Shown in pieces: positions 42,424 to 52,390 of a stretch of DNA of 64,000 nucleotides. The notes beneath the pieces are model-generated. The model ran no database searches, was not told the DNA's origin, and worked only from the letters and a program-made list of their open reading frames with translations. Source of the stretch: Ruminiclostridium sp. (GTDB taxonomy: Bacteria; Bacillota; Clostridia; Oscillospirales; Ruminococcaceae); assembly GCA_017941355.1 (NCBI GenBank), contig JAGAWN010000032.1, positions 1 to 64,000 on the forward strand, given 5' to 3'. The position numbers and the translations under genes were made by a program. Each line of letters starts with the position of its first letter. The first letter of the stretch is position 1.

Positions 42424-45345
42424 TTATGACAGAATGTCCGTGAGCGTTTGCTTTAAGTTGTTGATATCTATAGGCTTTGCGACATGGGCGTTCATGCCCG
42501 CGTCCTTTACCCTCTGAACGTCCTCGCTGAAAGCGTTGGCGGTCATTGCGATTATCGGGATACCGGCGAGTTCTTTATCAGGCAGTTCCCGTATTGCGCG
42601 TGTCGCCTCATACCCGTCCATGACGGGCATCTGTATGTCCATAAGCACAGCGCCGTAATATCCGGGCTTTGAGTTTCTGACTCTGTCGAGAGCGTCCTTG
42701 CCGTTCACGGCGGCGTCTATCGTAAAGCCGAGATGCCGGAGTATCTTCGCGGCGATCTCACGGTTTATCTCAACGTCATCCACCAGCAGAAGCGTGATCT
42801 TTGAGAAATCGGCAGGCTTGTGTTCTCCTGTGTCCTGCGCACCGGACTCTTTCTGATTGTCGGAAACCTTGTCGCTGAGTTTCATTGAAAGCCTGATAAC
42901 AAACTCCGTGCCTTTTCCGGGAGCCGTGACGACATCTATAGTACCGCCCATGAGATCTATGATGCTCTTGGTGATCGCCATTCCCAGTCCGGTACCCTGT
43001 ATCCCGCTTACCGTTGATGTTCTTTCCCGCTCGAAAGCTTCAAACACCTTAGCGGCAAACTCCTCGTTCATGCCGATGCCGCTGTCCTTTACGCGCAGCT
43101 CAAAGTCTCCGGTTTCATCGCCGTCTGTGTCTGTGCGCGCGAGCGAAACGGTGACTGTTCCTCCCTCCGGCGTGAACTTATAGGCATTGCTGATAAGGTT
43201 CAGAAGCACGCGGTTCAGGCGGCTGCGGTCACATACAGCCGATTTCCCGTGCATATCCGCGCAGGTGACGGTGTAGGTTATCTTCTTCTCCGTCATCTGT
43301 GTCATAAACATATCCCGTACATCGTCCATGACTTTACGGAGATCGCATGGTTCTTCCTCAAGCTCCATTTTGCCGCTTTCTATACGGCTCATTTCAAGAA
43401 CGTCGTTTATAAGAGCAAGCAGGTGACGGCTTGAACCCTCGATCTTGCCGAGATAGTCCTTCATTTCATCAAGCGATAGATCCTCGCGCTTGGCAAGCGT
43501 GGTATATCCGATTATCGCGTTCATAGGTGTCCGTATATCATGCGACATATTTGACAGGAATACGGTTTTCGCCTTGCTGCTTTCCTCCGCCTTTGTCTTT
43601 TGCACCTCCATGTGTTTTTCGCGTTTCAGCAGCGTGGAATAGATGTTGAATACTATTATAAGGCTGAGCATTATAAGCGCCATCTGTATCATGCTGTTTG
43701 TGGTGAGCATTTCGGTGACTTCCGACATCTGACCTTCTATGTACTGCTTCTTCTGCAGTTCGGTTTCATCGCTCTGCTCTATTCCGTCACGGGCGAACTC
43801 TTCGTCGTAATATACGCTGATGTTTCTGATGACATCTACGGTCTCGCTGCGTGCTGCCTGACGCATCCACATCAGCGATGTAAAGAATATCAGGAACAGG
43901 AGCGCTATCCAGACAACGGTGGAGCTGCCGTAGCGGCGTTCCTTGTCGCGTGCAAACACGAAGCGGAAGTATATGATACCGAGTATTGCCCAGAAAGCCA
44001 GCAGCAGGTACGACTCTGCCGACAGGGCGTTCATGGACAGCAGATCCGGCACAAGCAGCAGAAGGGCGATGATGACGGATATGATCGTTCCTGCGATCCC
44101 CGATGCCATTATTTTTTTGTTGCCGTCGGCGCGGGCTGTCTTGTAGGCTGCTGCCGAGGTATATGCGTAAGCTACGGTCGAACCGACGGTTATCACATCG
44201 ACTACCCAGCCGATAGCGGTTCTTCCGAGAAATGGAATGACAGCGGATATGATCGTGATGAATAATATTGCTTTGCGCGGATTTCCGTCCTTTGTGAGCC
44301 TGCCGAGAGCGGAGGGAAGTATGCCGTCCTTTGACATCGAGTATATCAGTCGGCTTGCGGCGATAATGCTGCCGATGATCCCGGTGAGGATAGCTGAGAG
44401 GAGCGCGGCGCACAGCACTGCCGTTCCGGTTTCTCCTCCGGCTGTGAATAAGGAGTTGAACACCGGCAGCGCCTGTATGCCGCTGAATTCGTCAAGGCGG
44501 GATATATAGTCTGCCCAGTTTTCGCAGCCCTCCGGATAAACAGCTGCGGCTGTGAAAGTAAGACCCGTGTAGCAGAGCATTCCGATAACGATCGAAAGAA
44601 CCATGATGATAAGGGTTTTCTTTACGGGAAACCTGAATTCCTCCGCCGAGTTGGACACCGATTCAAATCCGACGAAAGCCCATGGTGCAAGGGCGATTAT
44701 TCCGAAGATCTGTGACGTAACATTTTCGGAGGGGTTGAATGCGGGAGCGAAGCTGTGAGAACTCTCGCTGCCCGTAAAAGCGATAATAAGGCTCGCTCCC
44801 ATGCCGATCACCAGCAGCAGCGCAAATATCGTCTGCAAATGCCCGGCGGTACGTTTCAGAAAGGCGCAAATACAGCCGAACACCGCCAGCACAGCAAGCT
44901 CCGCGAGAACTTCTCCGAGGTAGATATCCCAGTCTGCTATCGTGTACAGATAACCGAATTTCAGCGCGTTGCCGAAAAGATTGCGTCCGATAAGCGCCAG
45001 CGCCGATATATTCGCCCACAGTATCGACACATAGGCGAGCATCATGAACCATGCGCTCAGGAAACCGTGATCGCTCCCGAAAGTATCTTTCGCAAAAGTA
45101 AAAGAGCCTCCTGCATCGGGGCAGCGCGTCATCATATAGTGGTAGTTGATGCCTATAACGATTATAGCGGCACTGCCTGCCAGCATTCCCAGGGCAGTTC
45201 CGACAGGACCCGCCATGGGCAGGAAAGTAGTTCCCGGCATCACAAACGCGCCCCAGCCGACTATGCAGCCGAAAGACAGCGCCCAGGCGGCAACGGGTGA
45301 CAGATATTTGACAAGCGTACTTTTATTCTCGCTTCCGGTATTCAA
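42424..45345 (-). CDS. APC-family permease fused to histidine kinase and receiver
   Basis: 973 residues. The first about 500 residues are an amino acid/polyamine permease of the APC superfamily with about 12 membrane segments. A further membrane helix (about 560) is followed by HisKA with the H-box [20 protein letters not shown], a HATPase domain ([21 protein letters not shown]) and a receiver with LLVDDVEIN, phospho-acceptor [12 protein letters not shown] and the conserved lysine in AKPID. Transporter-sensor fusions are known for CbrA, which joins an SSS transporter to a kinase, but an APC version with an attached receiver is unusual. The TTG start follows AGAGGGCATTCA. The substrate and output partner are unknown. 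Confidence 0.9.
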   Translation of the reverse strand: MNTGSENKSTLVKYLSPVAAWALSFGCIVGWGAFVMPGTTFLPMAGPVGTALGMLAGSAAIIVIGINYHYMMTRCPDAGGSFTFAKDTFGSDHGFLSAWFMMLAYVSILWANISALALIGRNLFGNALKFGYLYTIADWDIYLGEVLAELAVLAVFGCICAFLKRTAGHLQTIFALLLVIGMGASLIIAFTGSESSHSFAPAFNPSENVTSQIFGIIALAPWAFVGFESVSNSAEEFRFPVKKTLIIMVLSIVIGMLCYTGLTFTAAAVYPEGCENWADYISRLDEFSGIQALPVFNSLFTAGGETGTAVLCAALLSAILTGIIGSIIAASRLIYSMSKDGILPSALGRLTKDGNPRKAILFITIISAVIPFLGRTAIGWVVDVITVGSTVAYAYTSAAAYKTARADGNKKIMASGIAGTIISVIIALLLLVPDLLSMNALSAESYLLLAFWAILGIIYFRFVFARDKERRYGSSTVVWIALLFLIFFTSLMWMRQAARSETVDVIRNISVYYDEEFARDGIEQSDETELQKKQYIEGQMSEVTEMLTTNSMIQMALIMLSLIIVFNIYSTLLKREKHMEVQKTKAEESSKAKTVFLSNMSHDIRTPMNAIIGYTTLAKREDLSLDEMKDYLGKIEGSSRHLLALINDVLEMSRIESGKMELEEEPCDLRKVMDDVRDMFMTQMTEKKITYTVTCADMHGKSAVCDRSRLNRVLLNLISNAYKFTPEGGTVTVSLARTDTDGDETGDFELRVKDSGIGMNEEFAAKVFEAFERERTSTVSGIQGTGLGMAITKSIIDLMGGTIDVVTAPGKGTEFVIRLSMKLSDKVSDNQKESGAQDTGEHKPADFSKITLLLVDDVEINREIAAKILRHLGFTIDAAVNGKDALDRVRNSKPGYYGAVLMDIQMPVMDGYEATRAIRELPDKELAGIPIIAMTANAFSEDVQRVKDAGMNAHVAKPIDINNLKQTLTDILS

Positions 45346-45383
45346 ATGAATGCCCTCTTTCTCGGATGTTCCATTACTGATAT

Positions 45384-45412
45384 ATTATAGCACAACATAC
45401 GGAAAAAATCAA
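45384..45412 (-). promoter_or_regulatory. Promoter of the permease-kinase gene
   Basis: Minus strand TTGATT (45407-45412), 17 nt, TATAAT (45384-45389). Confidence 0.75.
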
Positions 45413-45459
45413 GACAGATATTATTTCTGATGAAATTGAGAACACAAAGGACGAAAATG

Positions 45460-45488
45460 TTGACAAATCCCGCTCGGTGTGATATAAT
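45460..45488 (+). promoter_or_regulatory. Promoter of pheST
   Basis: TTGACA (45460-45465), 17 nt, TATAAT (45483-45488), a perfect consensus. Transcription would begin near 45495, so the leader is only about 30 nt: too short for a T-box. Confidence 0.85.
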
Positions 45489-45522
45489 TATTTGATTAAA
45501 TTTGTAATAACGGGGTGTTACT

Positions 45523-46545
45523 ATGGAAGAAATAATCAGAGCATTGCGCGAACAGCTCGATGCAGCGCTCGCAAATGTCCGCAGTAAAGAAGAACTTTCA
45601 GAGTTCTGGCAGACATTCATGAGCAAGAAAGGCAAGATCTCAGACCTTATGAAGAATCTCGGCAAGGTCTCAAAGGAGGAGCGTCCCGCGGTGGGAAAGC
45701 TCATCAACGAGTTCAAGGAGGCTGCCGAGGCAAAATACCGCGAGGTGGAGCAGAAGCTTGACGCTCTCGAAACGGAACGCCGCAACCGCGAGGAGACCGT
45801 GGATATCACACTGCCGGCGAAAAAGGCTGCCAAGGGCGCGCTTCACCCGATCACAATAACCAAGAATGAGATGATAAATGTCTTTGCCGGTATGGGCTTC
45901 GATATATACGAAGGACCGGAGATCGAGGACGACGATCATAATTTTACCCGCCTGAACGTGGCAAAGAACCATCCGGCGCGCGATATGCAGGATACATTCT
46001 ATGTTGCCGAGGACATCATACTTCGTACACACACAAGTCCCGGACAGATACGCGTAATGGACGCGCAGAAGCCGCCGATAAAGGTACTTGTTCCCGGACG
46101 CGTGTTCCGTTCCGACAGCGATGCAACACATTCCCCGATGTTTCACCAGATGGAGGGGCTTGTTGTAGATAAGCATATCACCCTTTGCGACCTGCAGGGT
46201 ATGCTCGACAAGTTCGTGCAGAACATATTCGGCGAGAAAGTAAGGACTCGTCTGCGTCCCAGCTACTTCCCGTTCACTGAGCCGAGCGTGGAAGTCGATG
46301 TAAGCTGCTTCGAGTGCGGCGGCAAGGGCTGCGGTCTCTGCAAGCACACCGGCTGGATAGAAGTCCTCGGCGGCGGTATCGTTCACCGCAATGTTCTTGC
46401 CAACTGCGGCATAGACCCCGAGGAGTATTCCGGACTTGCGTTCGGTATCGGCATTGAGCGTATCGCAATGCTCAAATACGGCATTAACAACATCGGTCTG
46501 CTTTTTGAAAACGATCTGCGTTTTCTCGGGCAGTTCAGGGATTAA
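45523..46545 (+). CDS. pheS: Phenylalanyl-tRNA synthetase alpha subunit
   Basis: 340 residues of normal length. An N-terminal coiled coil is followed by the class II catalytic core: HPITITKNEMINVFAGMGF, motif 2 VFRSDSDATHSPMFHQMEG and motif 3 GLAFGIGIERIAMLKYGI. A zinc-like CFECGGKGCGLCKHTGW motif is present, as in many bacterial PheS. It forms the alpha2-beta2 enzyme with PheT, whose gene follows after 15 nt. Confidence 0.98.
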   Translation: MEEIIRALREQLDAALANVRSKEELSEFWQTFMSKKGKISDLMKNLGKVSKEERPAVGKLINEFKEAAEAKYREVEQKLDALETERRNREETVDITLPAKKAAKGALHPITITKNEMINVFAGMGFDIYEGPEIEDDDHNFTRLNVAKNHPARDMQDTFYVAEDIILRTHTSPGQIRVMDAQKPPIKVLVPGRVFRSDSDATHSPMFHQMEGLVVDKHITLCDLQGMLDKFVQNIFGEKVRTRLRPSYFPFTEPSVEVDVSCFECGGKGCGLCKHTGWIEVLGGGIVHRNVLANCGIDPEEYSGLAFGIGIERIAMLKYGINNIGLLFENDLRFLGQFRD

Positions 46546-46560
46546 GGGAGGTGTGCGGAA

Positions 46561-48975
46561 ATGAAAGTACCGTTCAGTTGGCTGAAACAATATGTTGATA
46601 TAGATATTTCCGCCGAGGAGCTTGAAAAGAAGCTTTTCAGCTGCGGTTTTGAAGTAGAGGAGCTTATTGACCTTTCCGCGGGGATAAACCGCGTTGTCGT
46701 GGGTGTTGTCACCGAGTGTGAGCCTATCGAAGGCACACATCTCAGCAAGTGCAAGGTAGATTGCGGATCCTACGGCAAGGATATACAGATCTGCACCGGC
46801 GCTTCCAATGTATATGTCGGTATGCACACACCCGCCGCGCTTGACGACTCCACGCTTCCCGGCGGAGTTCACATCAAGGCTAAGCCCCTCAGAGGGGTAG
46901 ATTCGTTCGGTATGCTGTGTTCCGGCGAGGAACTGGGACTCAACGACGATCTGTTCCCGGGTTCGGAGGTTTACGGTCTGCTTGATCTTCCGAAAGACAC
47001 GGAAGCAGGCACAGACATCTGCAAGGTCGTAGGTCTTGACGACTACATCTTTGATATCTCCGTTACCGCCAACCGCCCCGACTGCCAGTCAGTCCTCGGT
47101 ATATCACGCGAGGTAGCGGCAATACTCGGAAAGCCTGTGAAGATGCCGGCGCTCGATTATACCGTTCAGGGCGATATCACCGAGAAAGCGAATATCACCG
47201 TTGACGCTCCCGATCTCTGCCCCCGCTACATCGGACATACTGTTCACGATATAACCTTTGCGCAGTCGCCGGCGTGGATGAGAAGAAACCTGGCGCTCTG
47301 CGGGATACGCGGTATCAGCAACATCGTCGATATAACCAACTACATCATGCTCGAACTCGGTCAGCCCATGCACGCGTTCGATCTCGACCTGCTTGACGAG
47401 AAGCGCATCGTTGTACGCCGCGCGAACGAGGGTGAGAAGATAACAACACTCGATTCCAAGGAGTTCACGCTTAATCCGAACAACCTTGTTATCTGCGACG
47501 GGAAGAAGCCTGTCGCGCTTGCCGGGGTAATGGGCGGTCTGAACAGCGGTATCAACGAGAACACAAAGAACCTGCTGTTCGAGTCCGCAAAGTTCATGCG
47601 CGACAATATCCGCAAGACCGCAAGAAGCCTCGGTCAGAATACCGATGCTTCCGGCTTCTACGAGAAAGGCATCTCCGAGTACACCACCGAGCTTGCAATG
47701 GCGCGCGCTCTGCACCTGATACAGGAACTCGGCTGCGGAAAGATAGCGCCTGCCGGCTGTGATGTAAGCGCCGGAGCCTCCCGCGAGGGCAGAAAGTTCG
47801 ATGTGAAGATCACGGAGATCAACAATATCCTCGGTATCGAAGTGCCTGCGGACGAGGTTGTGAAGATACTGAAAAACCTGTTCTTCGAGGTCGCGCAGGA
47901 CGGTGATACTCTGCACATAGTCGCTCCCCGCTGGCGTGAGGATATCGAGATAGGCGCTCCCGACATTGCCGAGGAGGTCATCCGCGAGTACGGGTATGAG
48001 CATATAAAGCCGACTTTCCTCAAGGACGCTGCCGTAACAAGCGGTGGACTTACTGCGGATCAGCGGCAGCGCAGCAAGCTGAAGAACATTATGTGCGCTC
48101 AGGGCTGCTGCGAGGTTTCCACACTCGGTTTCTATTCCGACGCGGAACTCGATATGCTGCGTATTGCGGAAGGCGCTCCGGAGCGCAGAGTTATCCGTCT
48201 TATCAACCCGATAAGCGCAAATCTTTCGATCATGCGCTCACTGCTTGCACCGTCGCTGCTTAACGTTGTTGTCAACAACATCAAGCGCGGCAATTATGAG
48301 GGACGTATATTTGAACTTTCAAACATCTATGTTCCGAAGCAGATACCTGTTACCGAGCTGCCGGACGAGATACCGCATCTGTGCTTTGCGGCATTCGGTG
48401 ACGGAGAGGACTTCTTCACCGTAAAGGGTATTGTTGAAACGCTTGCCGAAAGCTTCGGACTGCACTTTGAATATCGGCGCGCGGAGAATGTTCCTTATCT
48501 GCACCCCGGAGTTTCCGCAGACGTCATCTGTGACGGCAAAAAGGTAGGCTCTTTCGGAAAGCTTGCTAACGAGGTGCTGAAAAATCTCGATCTTGTTAAG
48601 GACAGCCGTGACAGCTTCAACATACTGCTCGGCGAGATAGATTACCGCGCACTTTCGGAACTTTTCCCGAAAACCATGCGCTACACGCCTGTTTCGGAAT
48701 TCCCGGCGGTATCGCGCGATCTTGCGCTTGTTGCTGACGAAGCTACACTCTGCGGAGATATCACAAGCGTTATATCCGATGCCTGCAAGTATGTCGGCAA
48801 GGTCGAGCTGTTCGATATTTACCGCGGCGGTCAGATCGGGGAAGGGAAGAAGAGCATGGCATTCAAGATAGATTTTGCTCCCGCCGAAAAAGCACTCTCC
48901 CAAGAAGATGTGAACGGATTTGTCGATAAGATACTCGAAAACCTGAAAGAAAAGCTTAACATCGAGATCAGATAA
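46561..48975 (+). CDS. pheT: Phenylalanyl-tRNA synthetase beta subunit
   Basis: 804 residues, full length. It has the N-terminal tRNA-binding domain (CTGASNVYVGMHTPAALD), the B3/B4 editing domain (DISVTANRPDCQSVLGISRE), B5, the pseudo-catalytic core and a C-terminal anticodon-binding FDX-ACB domain (FPAVSRDLALV). GGGAGGTGTGCGGAA precedes the ATG. It is cotranscribed with pheS and followed by a terminator. Confidence 0.98.
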   Translation: MKVPFSWLKQYVDIDISAEELEKKLFSCGFEVEELIDLSAGINRVVVGVVTECEPIEGTHLSKCKVDCGSYGKDIQICTGASNVYVGMHTPAALDDSTLPGGVHIKAKPLRGVDSFGMLCSGEELGLNDDLFPGSEVYGLLDLPKDTEAGTDICKVVGLDDYIFDISVTANRPDCQSVLGISREVAAILGKPVKMPALDYTVQGDITEKANITVDAPDLCPRYIGHTVHDITFAQSPAWMRRNLALCGIRGISNIVDITNYIMLELGQPMHAFDLDLLDEKRIVVRRANEGEKITTLDSKEFTLNPNNLVICDGKKPVALAGVMGGLNSGINENTKNLLFESAKFMRDNIRKTARSLGQNTDASGFYEKGISEYTTELAMARALHLIQELGCGKIAPAGCDVSAGASREGRKFDVKITEINNILGIEVPADEVVKILKNLFFEVAQDGDTLHIVAPRWREDIEIGAPDIAEEVIREYGYEHIKPTFLKDAAVTSGGLTADQRQRSKLKNIMCAQGCCEVSTLGFYSDAELDMLRIAEGAPERRVIRLINPISANLSIMRSLLAPSLLNVVVNNIKRGNYEGRIFELSNIYVPKQIPVTELPDEIPHLCFAAFGDGEDFFTVKGIVETLAESFGLHFEYRRAENVPYLHPGVSADVICDGKKVGSFGKLANEVLKNLDLVKDSRDSFNILLGEIDYRALSELFPKTMRYTPVSEFPAVSRDLALVADEATLCGDITSVISDACKYVGKVELFDIYRGGQIGEGKKSMAFKIDFAPAEKALSQEDVNGFVDKILENLKEKLNIEIR

Positions 48976-48997
48976 GTTCATTTACCGGTTATTATTA

Positions 48998-49023
48998 CAG
49001 CCCTGCTCGTTTGAACAGGGCTG
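48998..49023. terminator. Bidirectional terminator between pheT and the FliD-like gene
   Basis: CAGCCCTG (48998-49005) / CAGGGCTG (49016-49023), then TTTTG. It serves pheT and, on the other strand, the converging gene. Confidence 0.85.
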
Positions 49024-49052
49024 TTTTGTATATTCGGTTCTCTGATAACGGT

Positions 49053-50036
49053 TCAGCCGAGCATATTGAAATACGAACCGCTGATGTTTGAGACCTGAGT
49101 GATGTTACCGCCGTCGTTATACGCGCTTGCGTTCTGGTAAAGGTCTGTCTGCGCATAGGAAGCAAGCTGTTTTGCCTGTGCGTCAATGAAGTCGGCAAAG
49201 GAATCGTCCTTGCCGAGCGCGCGTTCGATGTCGCGGTCATTGGCTTGCTCAAGCTGCTGTTCGTTCACGGAAAGCTTGCCGTCATCGCCTTTGGTGATAC
49301 CGACTTTTTCAAGCCGGGAGCCGTAAGCATCCAGCATTTCGTTGATGAACTTCGCTTTTCCGCTGACGGTGTTGTTTTTGGAAGCGTTTACCGTGTCGGC
49401 AAAGGTGTTGTAGCGGCTTACGAAGTTTTCAGCCGCACTGCGCAGTTCATCGCCGTCGCGTTCGCCGGTCTCGTCATCGCGCTTTATGGCTTCACGAAGC
49501 CGTGTCACGGAATCCGAAACGTCCTCGGAATCCTTGTTCAGCCTGTCGTTTTCTTTCGACATCTTGTCCGAGGTGTGTTTCAGATACTTCTCAAGGAAGT
49601 TCTCCTTTTCCTCGGTTTTGTCCGCCTGCTTTGCGGACTCTGTCTCGTCTGCCGGGACGGTTTTCTGTGCTGCGGAAGTTTTCCGCACCTGTTCGGCAAC
49701 TCTGCTCTGCATGGAGCCGAGAATATCGTTGATCTCGTCATTCGGCTTAATGCGCAGGTCGTCGAACATATTGCTGACCTGCTCCACAGAGTTTACCTGG
49801 AGATTTCCGAACAGCTTTCCCACGGTGCTGATCGGAGCGTTCTGCAGCTCCTGCAGTGTCTTTTTGGTAGCCTCATCGGATTTTTCTTTAAGGGTTTCGA
49901 GATAAGCCTTGAATATACTCTGATTCAGGTTGAGATCTTCGTTATCCGACGGCTTGATGCTGCTGAGCGTGAAATCGCCGCGCTGAGAAACAGACGCGTT
50001 TTTAAGTGAATAGTAATTGAAATTGAGGTCGCTCAT
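49053..50036 (-). CDS. Coiled-coil protein with FliD-like C-terminus
   Basis: 327 residues. The N-terminal half is helical and hydrophilic, with a charged low-complexity linker (TEEKENFLEKYLKHTSDKMS). The C-terminal part (FVSRYNTFADTVNASKN ... LEKVGITKGDDGKLSVNEQQ) resembles the C-terminal region of flagellar cap protein FliD, where the GI-DGKL segment is conserved. No flagellar gene is in the window. It may be a flagellar or surface protein, or a degenerate relative. The start follows AAGGAGGGGTATAT. Confidence 0.6.
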   Translation of the reverse strand: MSDLNFNYYSLKNASVSQRGDFTLSSIKPSDNEDLNLNQSIFKAYLETLKEKSDEATKKTLQELQNAPISTVGKLFGNLQVNSVEQVSNMFDDLRIKPNDEINDILGSMQSRVAEQVRKTSAAQKTVPADETESAKQADKTEEKENFLEKYLKHTSDKMSKENDRLNKDSEDVSDSVTRLREAIKRDDETGERDGDELRSAAENFVSRYNTFADTVNASKNNTVSGKAKFINEMLDAYGSRLEKVGITKGDDGKLSVNEQQLEQANDRDIERALGKDDSFADFIDAQAKQLASYAQTDLYQNASAYNDGGNITQVSNISGSYFNMLG

Positions 50037-50247
50037 ATATACCCCTCCTTCCGTTCTCGATAATTATCCATATATAATATCGAAAAAATGCCGGAAAACT
50101 TTAGTGTTCCGGCAAATTTTTTCAGAAATCATCACTTTTCGTGAAATAATACCAAATAAACAGCAGCTTTGCACCTTGAATCTGACACATTCTGCACAAT
50201 ACAGGTGGTATAATAACAGATATAGCGACAAAGGACGGTGATCTGCG

Positions 50248-51081
50248 CTGACTGTTTACATTGATGTTCTTATTGTGATGAACATTTACATATCCTATTT
50301 CACATTGCGCGCATCGTCACGGCTGCTGCACACACGGGTACAGTTCGGCAGGCTTGCGGGAGCATCGGTTTTCGGGGGATTCTCGGCTCTTGCCGCTCTT
50401 GCGGACACGGGGGCGCTTGCGTCTTTGCTGCTGAAAGCTGCCCTGACAGCGGCAGCCGTGCTGATAGCTTACGGTTTCGGGAATTTCGGTCTGTTTGCGC
50501 TGCGCTCGTTTGTGTGTATCGCAGTCAGTATGCTGATATGCGGAGCTGCGGTTCTGATACACGAGCTTACCGGCAGTGACCTTATTTTCTCCGCGAACGG
50601 ATATGTTTATATGAGCGTTTCGGCGCTTGTGCTGGTGGTATCGTCGGCTGTGATCTACGGAGTACTGCTGCTGGTGCGGCGGATACTTGACAAACCGGAG
50701 AGCGGGGGACTGGTGAAGCTGAGAGTGACAAATCTCGGCAGAACGGCAGAGCTTTCCGGGCTTCCGGACAGCGGTAACGGTCTGCGGGATTTCCTCACGG
50801 GCAGACCTGTGATAGTATGCAGAAGATCATCGGTCGCGGCAGTTACTCCGCGGAACGTAAGCGCCTATCTTGCCGGCTGCACCGACGATCTTGCGGGAAT
50901 ACGGCTGATACCGATGAATACCGCGGCAGGCAGCGGCATCGCGGCGGCGTTTCGGCCCGATAGCATAACAGTCGGAACGCACGGAAACGAAAAGCCCCTC
51001 GACGCGCTTATAGCCGTGTCGGAGGGCGCACTGGACAACGAAAGCTTTGAAGCCCTGATACCGACCGGGCTTCTGAAATAA
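50248..51081 (+). CDS. spoIIGA: Sigma-E processing protease SpoIIGA, probable CTG start
   Basis: About 277 residues. Five or so N-terminal membrane segments are followed by an aspartic-protease-like domain with LPDSGNGLRDFLTGRPVIV, matching the DTGN..D active-site pattern of SpoIIGA. It cleaves pro-sigma-E in the mother cell at the septum. The canonical N-terminus (TVYIDVLI) is encoded from 50251, but there is no in-frame ATG or GTG until 50275, which would cut the first helix. The CTG at 50248 lies 5 nt after GGTGAT, so I favour it. A start at 50275 is the alternative. sigE follows 12 nt later. Confidence 0.82.
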   Translation: MTVYIDVLIVMNIYISYFTLRASSRLLHTRVQFGRLAGASVFGGFSALAALADTGALASLLLKAALTAAAVLIAYGFGNFGLFALRSFVCIAVSMLICGAAVLIHELTGSDLIFSANGYVYMSVSALVLVVSSAVIYGVLLLVRRILDKPESGGLVKLRVTNLGRTAELSGLPDSGNGLRDFLTGRPVIVCRRSSVAAVTPRNVSAYLAGCTDDLAGIRLIPMNTAAGSGIAAAFRPDSITVGTHGNEKPLDALIAVSEGALDNESFEALIPTGLLK

Positions 51082-51093
51082 AGGAGAATAGAA

Positions 51094-51804
51094 ATGAATA
51101 CTTCGGCAAAGATAAACGAGCTTATCCGCCGTATAATGGCACGGCGCACGGTAAGCGGGATCTACTACATCAACGGTTCGGAAAACCTGCCCGCTCCGCT
51201 TACGAAAGAAGAGGAGGAGGAAGCGTTCGAGGGGCTGAGACAGGGGCGGCAGGAAGCACGGGACGCGCTGATAACCCACAATCTGCGGCTGGTGGTCTAT
51301 ATTGCCAAAAAGTTTGAGTCAACGGGGATAGGTATCGAGGATCTCATATCTATCGGTACTATCGGGCTTATCAAGGCTGTCAATACATTCAGTCCGGACA
51401 AGAATATCAAGCTTGCCACATACGCTTCACGATGCATTGAAAACGAGATACTCATGTTTCTGCGGAAAGCCAATCAGTACAAATCCGAGATCTCGATCGA
51501 AGAGCCGCTCAATATCGACTGGGACGGAAATGAACTGCTGCTGTCCGACGTGCTTGGTACAGAGGACGATGTTGTGAATGAGAACATCGAAAGTGAGGCG
51601 GAGAAAAAAGTCCTGCTGGAATCGGTGGCGAAGCTGCCCGAGCGGGAACGCTTCATAATGGAAAAGCGGTTCGGGCTTATCGACGGCAGGGAAATGACGC
51701 AGAAAGAGGTGGCAGATCTGATCGGCATTTCGCAGAGTTACATATCGCGTCTGGAAAAACGCATAATCAAGCGGCTGCGCAAAGAATTGGAAAAGATATC
51801 ATAG
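51094..51804 (+). CDS. sigE: Sporulation sigma factor, sigma-E
   Basis: 236 residues. It has the pro-sequence-like N-terminus and [20 protein letters not shown], region 2 ([41 protein letters not shown]) and region 4 ([23 protein letters not shown]). Its position right after spoIIGA identifies sigma-E rather than sigma-K. It drives early mother-cell genes. The usual third gene sigG is not here; a convergent glycosylase gene ends 6 nt into it. Confidence 0.94.
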   Translation: MNTSAKINELIRRIMARRTVSGIYYINGSENLPAPLTKEEEEEAFEGLRQGRQEARDALITHNLRLVVYIAKKFESTGIGIEDLISIGTIGLIKAVNTFSPDKNIKLATYASRCIENEILMFLRKANQYKSEISIEEPLNIDWDGNELLLSDVLGTEDDVVNENIESEAEKKVLLESVAKLPERERFIMEKRFGLIDGREMTQKEVADLIGISQSYISRLEKRIIKRLRKELEKIS

Positions 51805-52308
51805 CTTTTCGCGCAGAAAAGGCTGTATCGCTGCCCGCCATGCTTCTGTAAGCCGTTCAAGCGACCATGCCGCATTTGCGGGACTTGTGGAAGGAAGCGG
51901 TACAGGCTCGATACCGGTAAGCGGCAGCTGATACCTGCGATAGATACGTGTTGCCGTTCCGCCGTTAGTGAAAACAGCGCGGATATCCGTCTTTTGCAGC
52001 AGACACGCAATATCAGCAGGTACGACACCTCGTATCGAGCTGTCAGCAGAGCCGGTGATATCACACTCCGAGATCACGTCCCAGACGGCGATACCGCTGT
52101 GCAGGAGCATTTCCCGCTTTTCAGCGATCGTCACGGGTACAGGCTCTCCTACTATCGCGGCTGTCACTTTCCAGAACCGATTCTGCGGATGACCGTAGTA
52201 AAAGCCGTTTTCGCGGGATTTTACCGAGGGGAGGCTGCCGAGGATAAGGATACGGCTGGCACTGTCATAAACAGGCTCAAATCCGTGAGCTATATGTTCT
52301 GTTGTCAT
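51799..52308 (-). CDS. Uracil/hypoxanthine-DNA glycosylase (UDG superfamily)
   Basis: 169 residues. Motif 1 [26 protein letters not shown] and motif 2 PLPSTSPAN match the DNA-deoxyinosine/mismatch glycosylases of the UDG superfamily. The enzyme removes deaminated bases. ATG 52308 follows AGGAACATTAAC; longer frames start far upstream in non-conserved sequence. It overlaps the end of sigE convergently. Confidence 0.85.
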   Translation of the reverse strand: MTTEHIAHGFEPVYDSASRILILGSLPSVKSRENGFYYGHPQNRFWKVTAAIVGEPVPVTIAEKREMLLHSGIAVWDVISECDITGSADSSIRGVVPADIACLLQKTDIRAVFTNGGTATRIYRRYQLPLTGIEPVPLPSTSPANAAWSLERLTEAWRAAIQPFLREKL

Positions 52309-52390
52309 GTTAATGTTCCTCAAAAAAAGTCCTCTCCCCGCGTAACGAGCCGCAGGAAGAGGAAAAATATAAGTGAACGGAGGTTGTTTA

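Noticed and set aside
45380..45523. T-box leader before pheST
   Set aside because: The promoter leaves only about 30 nt of leader, and no AGGGUGGNACCGCG-type antiterminator is visible.
51094..51804. Sigma-K or sigma-G identity
   Set aside because: The position directly after spoIIGA and the pro-sequence-like N-terminus favour sigma-E.
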